The position numbers and the translations under genes were made by a program. Below are positions 59,421 to 64,000 of a stretch of 64,000 bases of DNA, piece by piece. The notes beneath the pieces were generated by a model, which saw nothing but the letters and a program-made list of their open reading frames with translations, was not told where the DNA came from and searched no databases. The DNA lies in NCBI RefSeq assembly GCF_024763615.1, contig NC_077223.1, positions 106,516,627-106,580,626 on the forward strand. The letters run 5' to 3'. The first letter of the stretch is position 1. Each line of letters starts with the position of its first letter. This stretch comes from Phlebotomus papatasi. Taxonomy: Eukaryota; Arthropoda; Insecta; Diptera; Psychodidae.

Positions 59421-60504
59421 TGTCCTTAAACTTTAAACAGCTTGAGCTGCTAGCGCTAGAGTATTTGTATTACGATGCTATCACACTAGGATTTTTACAT
59501 TTTAATTTTAAATTCAATTGAGCCAATTGAGCATTACAAGACTTCTAGAATTTACTTCAAAATTCTCGCAGTCAGGACACATTTTTCAAGAAATTTGCTC
59601 AATTTTAAATAGTGTCGCGAGATTTTTGATTGAGAATGACTCCGGAAAATGTGAGATAGTACTTTAAATGGGGAAATTAAAACACGGATTGACCTTTGAG
59701 CTTTTATCTCCTTTTATCTCCTTACTTTAAATGTCTTATAAGTCACTTATCTGTTATGCATAAGGATCCCCAAAGCCAGAAGAAAGATTTGTAGGGAAAG
59801 AGCTCATGAACCGATTCTTAAAAAGTCTTGTTGAAAATTTGTATGAGGTCATCTCGACTGGAGATTTCTTGATACAACAATATGCTTCGTATGACTTTGG
59901 AGGAAACTTAGTGAATTAGTTACGGTACTAAAGCTCAATTTCACTCAAATTTATCACTAAATCACTGTCTTTATCTTATTTTTTGGCCACAAATAATATT
60001 AATTATGAATAAATAAATTTAATAAGAACAATTTGGTTCAAAAGGTTCAAAAGGCTACTTGTTTAACTGCAATAAAATTGAAATTAATGAGCAATTTTAA
60101 CATTTTAATTTGCTGAATTCAAATTTAATTGAGCAATATTATTTAAACTATTTTAGCATGTTTAAACGTGTTTTTGTAAACCAAGTATTGGCTTATATCA
60201 ATAAATAAATGAAAATCTATCAAGATTTTTAATTCAAAATAACGCACAGAAACATTAATTTGAATTTACAAATTGAAAAAGTTATAGTGTGATAGCACCA
60301 TTATACTTTCAAGACAATTTGGAGCTTGAATACACAGTAAAAAATGTGTAAAATTTTACTACTATAATAGTGTAAAATCAACCATTTTAGTTGTTTAATT
60401 TAAAAATGTTTAAAAAATGCACAACATTTTGATAATTTGTTGTCACATGATTGAAAATTACCACTATTATAGTTGAAAATTTTCAACAATGTTGTTTAAT
60501 TTGA
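59421..60504. other. No gene seen
   Basis: AT-rich. 59688-59735 resembles one arm of the hairpin at 50677. 60340-60480 has a weak inverted motif around CACTATTATAGT. Confidence 0.4.
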
Positions 60505-61035
60505 AGTAAAGTAAGTAAAAATTCAAAATTGATAAGTAAAAAAAATCAAATTGGCAAGTAAAAAAATCAAAAATGATAAGTAAAAAAATCCAAAATAATA
60601 AGTAAAAAAATAAAAAAAAAGTAAGTAGAAAAAACAAAAATGGTAAGTAAAAATGTCTAAAATGGTAAGTAGTAAATCTAAAATGGTAAGTAAAAAAATA
60701 CAAAATTGGTAGGTAAAAAAATCAAAAATGTTAAAATGTTTCATAACGGAAAATTTTCTGATTAGGAATTTATTAGTAATGCCTGTTGGGCCGTTGGGGC
60801 AAAGGGAATTTTTTTGTGTTTTGGGAAGTTATTAGTTTTGCTTTAGGGCAAAGGGAAATTTCCGTGTTTTGGGAAGTTATTAGTTCTGTCCTTTGATTTT
60901 TTTACTTGCCAATTTGATTTTTTTACTTACCAATTTTGATTTTTTACTTACCATTTTTGATTTTTTTACTTACCAATTTTGACTTTTTACTTACCAAGTG
61001 AATTTTTTACTTACCGTTTTTACCAAAACACTTAC
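60505..61035. repeat. Two opposed ~20-bp tandem arrays around a duplicated spacer
   Basis: 60505-60735 has about eleven units of the type AATTGGTAAGTAAAAAAATC. 60893-61035 has about seven inverse units, TTTACTTACCAATTTTGAT. Between them a segment of about 58 bp (GGGCAAAGGGAA...TTTTGGGAAGTTATTAGTT) is present twice. Same repeat family as 54856-55362. Confidence 0.75.
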
Positions 61036-61390
61036 CAAAAATGTTTTAGCCCTTATTAAGTGCTTAATAAGTATTTAATTCAATGCAGTCAATGCAATAT
61101 CTTAATTTTAAGTAGTGTAGTATACTATTTCAATTTCAATTTATTCAATTTAATAAATCTAAAACCACAACCACCATAACAAAAATCATCTTAAAAATGC
61201 GTGGCGTAAAAATAAGAAAATTATTTCATAATTAATTTTCGATTATTTTCTGACTATTTTCAATTTGAAGAACAATACATTGTAGTGCAATCCCTAAAAT
61301 AACAAAATAAACTATAAGTGGGTTCGTTGCTTAGGACGTTGAAGTCTTTTATTGAGTATGACACCTTCTTATTCACATTCTCTGTATTGA

Positions 61391-62044
61391 ATGGCCCTGA
61401 CTCAATTTATTGTTTCTGTGACAAGAAACAAAGATGAGCCACGAGTGTATGCAAAATATTTAGTGAGTTGAGGCAGAAATTTCGTGATTCTTTTTTTCTT
61501 AAATCACCTTTTTTTTGCTGTTTCAGAGTAAGAATAGATTATATTAAATGGACTAGCAATACATGTATATGTTCTATATACAAAAACTATCTGTTTTACT
61601 TTAAGGTAAAGGCATATGCACTTGTATCGATAAATGAACGTGAATTAGAGAATAATTTTCTGTATGGTGCACCATTGTTGATGGGTTTAGTGGTATTCTA
61701 TTCAATTCGAATGATGATTGGCATAAGTGGCGGGGGATTTCAAGTTGCCCATCGTGATTTTGTCACTTGAATCAGCTATTGTCGTAACTTGCTTGTTGTC
61801 TAAATCAGCAATTCTTGCATGGTTTGTGTATTTCCATATTGCTAGAGGAATTTTTGATGTAGGTGATGATGGAGTTACAACAATTGCTGATCCAAATGAC
61901 GATTTTCAAAAGATATTCCATGTGTTGGAGTGCAATTCAAATGGAGTTACTCCCATATACTTGTTCGCTTTCCCTCCATCTTCGTTCTGTCTCACACACA
62001 TTCGCGGTTTTGTGAAGAAATTCCAACGAGCAGCTCTGTGGTAA
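61391..62044 (+). pseudogene. Putative small membrane protein, one-base frameshift
   Basis: The ATG at 61391 opens 24 codons (MALTQFIVSVTRNKDEPRVY...) to a GTGAGT donor at 61463. An acceptor after ACTTTAAG (61604) continues in phase with VKAYALVSINERELENN and a hydrophobic stretch, GAPLLMGLVVFYSIRMMIG. The frame then breaks at a run of five G (61732-61736). With one G fewer it would continue into a second hydrophobic stretch (PIVILSLESAIVVTCLLSK, WFVYFHIA) and a polar tail that ends at TAA, 62042-62044. Two in-register halves with protein-like composition suggest a real gene with an assembly error, or a young pseudogene. Family not recognised. AATAAA at 62409. Confidence 0.4.
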
Positions 62045-63009
62045 CTTATTAAACCATTTCAGTCACAGACAGACAATCACAGTGTAAAGATTCTGACGTG
62101 ATTTCTCTTTTTAAACTCCGTTTTTTCTTTAAGAAAAAAAAATTAATTAACCTTTAGGAAAAAAAGTCACATTCTCTATTTTATTGCAATTTATTGTTTG
62201 TCTGGTAGTGTTTTATTGGATGTTGCTGCAAATTAGAGTAGAATTTCTTGGTGGATTGAGGGAAAAATTCGAGAGTTTAGCGTTATAAGGAGTGTTACTT
62301 TTGAAGTGCTCGTAGAAATCACGATAAATTATGTTTTAAAATTCATTAGTGATACACAACTCTCTAAACAACACAACTTAACAACATTTGTTCGTGAATT
62401 AAATAGAAAATAAAATTAAGAGGTGAGAAATAACACATTTTTTCTCTTTTAGTAAATAGTCGTTTTTTTTCTTATAGTTATTTTTTTGCCCATGAGTTGT
62501 GTCTTTAGAAGATTCCGTGATGAACTCATAGTCAAAGTATAGCTCTGTACAGAAAAGAAGCAAGAAACCAACTAATGATGACACTGTAAAAAGAGCCCAA
62601 GAACTCTTCCATATTATTACGTTCTATTACGTGGTTTATAATAATTAGAACAAAAAATAGCAGTTCTGGAAGGTCTAGCTTCTCTGATATGATGATCTTT
62701 ACATTGGAATGCTATGTATTTCTAAACGTTTCGGCGCAATTGATACAGTTTAACAAGTCCAAAGGCGTGATGCCCTCTTATTTCAATAATTGCAATACAG
62801 TTCACTTTGAGGATCATTAACATAATTGTTTACTTTAAAAAAAAACATTAACGGTTTGTCATAATCTAATTGCATCTATGTAGCAATTAAATTGAAAATA
62901 ATATGCAATAGATTGACCGGGTTGACGTTCACTACATAGGGTAGAATAGCCTAATTCAGACCTTGCTCTAAATGGAAATAGTTTCCATTTGGATTTGCAA
63001 AGAATCAAG
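62045..63009. other. No gene assigned
   Basis: A minus frame near 62460-62620 reads WKSSWALFTVSSLVGFLLLF, one hydrophobic helix followed by a lysine-rich tail; it lacks a credible start. 62937-63009 shares TAGGGTA...CTAATTC and AAATGGAAA motifs with 42674. Confidence 0.3.
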
Positions 63010-63169
63010 TAGGGTAAGATAGGGTAATTTGCAACAACGAAGCAGGACTTTCGAATATAAAGTATTGCACTTATTCGTGGTCTTCTTTTTGTCTTTGATC
63101 ATCTGAAATAGTGAAAAAATCACAAAATTCCAAAGTAGATCTAATTCCGAATTACCCTATCTTACCTTA
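63010..63169. mobile_element. Short MITE
   Basis: TAGGGTAAGATAGGGTAATT and AATTACCCTATCTTACCTTA are inverted ends of a 160-bp non-coding element. Confidence 0.75.
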
Positions 63170-63425
63170 GTAAGTTTGTCACGTAGATAGGGTCGAAGGA
63201 ACACTTATTGGCACTTTAAGAACTTGGGTCGTGACTTATTAGCAGTCTATTTTGTGATATTTGTGAATGGGACTTTTTAAAATCTTCAAAGAGGGAGGAA
63301 AAACTAGGGACTGGGCCAACAACAGTCACGAGGCATAAGTTCCATTGCAAACTATTTAATAACACTGTGCAACGATGATTTTGCTGTACAGTGATAGTGA
63401 TAGGACGAGTTAAAGGATATAGTGC

Positions 63426-63548
63426 AGAGGAGTGCATTGAATCGTTGAAACCGAATTAACGTCGACATGTACGTCGATGGTCAAAACGCTACCAGAACAA
63501 ACTTATTTTGACGTTTATTCGGTTTCAACGGTTTTTGCACACCTCTAA
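63426..63548. mobile_element. MITE, AGAGGTGTGCAAAAACCG family, copy 2
   Basis: AGAGGAGTGCATTGAATCG at the left is inverse to CGGTTTTTGCACACCTCT; inner GAAACCGAATTAACGTC is matched by TTTGACGTTTATTCGGTTTC. Same family as 7028-7167. Confidence 0.7.
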
Positions 63549-63552
63549 TATA

Positions 63553-63756
63553 GGGGAAAGGAGGAAAGTATTGTCCTTTCAAACGTTCATGTCTTCGAAT
63601 AATGTGACTTTACACATAATTATCACATAGTTACGAATAATTGTTAATAACCTGACTGATATTTAATGAAAATATGTGTAAGTCTCTATTGAAAAATTAA
63701 AGAAAATTCACATTATTCGAAGGCATAAACGTTCGAAGGGACAGTACGATTCCCTA
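63553..63756. mobile_element. MITE, TAGGGGAAAGTACTCTCC family, copy 2
   Basis: TAGGGGAAAGGAGGAAAGTA and CAGTACGATTCCCTA ends, with TTCAAACGTTCATGTCTTCG inverted as CGAAGGCATAAACGTTCG. A diverged copy of 4865-5083. Confidence 0.75.
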
Positions 63757-64000
63757 CAGTTCTTCTCACGGAATAGAGAGGGAAAGCAGTATTGGAGCGA
63801 TTGAAAGCATCGGCTATTGCTAGGCTGGCTAGGCTTCAGTATGCCACAGGACCAATAGGTTAGGAAGGGCGAACTTAATTACTTGTTAAGTGGCTGAAAC
63901 ATCTATTTAAGGGATCGGCCTATTCTCACTGGGACGTCCTCATCGTTGTCCCTTTTGGCTCACTGTTTAGTAGCTTCTTTTATCTCATTCGGTGAATGTA

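Noticed and set aside
60467..60744. Phe/Tyr/Leu-rich minus frames
   Set aside because: Translation of the GTAAGTAAAAA tandem array.
1..64000. tRNA, rRNA or bacterial operon features
   Set aside because: No cloverleaf, rRNA-like segment, Shine-Dalgarno series or operon layout was noticed; all supported genes are spliced and insect-like.

Overview
This is AT-rich eukaryotic DNA, almost certainly from an insect. It has spliced genes with GT/AG introns, two insect-type odorant receptors (7tm_6 family), a Ty3/gypsy LTR retrotransposon, a mariner relic and a very high load of short terminal-inverted-repeat (TIR) elements. The protein features and MITE load suggest a nematoceran dipteran, perhaps a sand fly. 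That placement is inference and cannot be confirmed from the sequence alone.

Layout. 1-16 kb is mainly repeats. It holds the probable last exon of an RGG-rich protein (758-828), nested and interleaved inverted-repeat elements, a TTAA-flanked element, a near-perfect 35-bp-arm hairpin and two or three unassigned coding-like stretches. 16.8-28.9 kb (minus strand) carries a complete MARCHF6/TEB4/Doa10 ER ubiquitin ligase in four coding exons; its two long introns hold a mariner relic, an I-like LINE relic and several MITEs. A 341-bp gap separates it, head to head, from the SKI-complex scaffold gene SKIC3/TTC37 (plus strand, nine coding exons, 29.2-55.8 kb). SKIC3 intron 4 contains an LTR retrotransposon with identical 144-bp LTRs and a TTAT target duplication. 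Intron 6 is filled almost edge to edge by an odorant receptor gene on the opposite strand. A second, paralogous odorant receptor (55.8-57.1 kb, minus) converges on SKIC3, and the two coding ends overlap by 21 bp. 57-64 kb is repeat-rich and contains a putative small membrane-protein gene with an apparent one-base frameshift.

How the genes relate. MARCHF6 (ER protein quality control) and SKIC3 (cytoplasmic 3'-5' mRNA decay) share an intergenic promoter region but belong to different pathways. The two odorant receptors are tandem paralogs, and their predicted 3' ends lie antisense to SKIC3 exons 6 and 9. This interdigitation of a housekeeping RNA-decay gene with chemoreceptor genes is the most unusual arrangement in the window. 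The other strong theme is a large community of short inverted-repeat elements. Many end in TAGGG(G/T), some are nested with reconstructable empty sites, and some form long hairpins inside transcribed introns.
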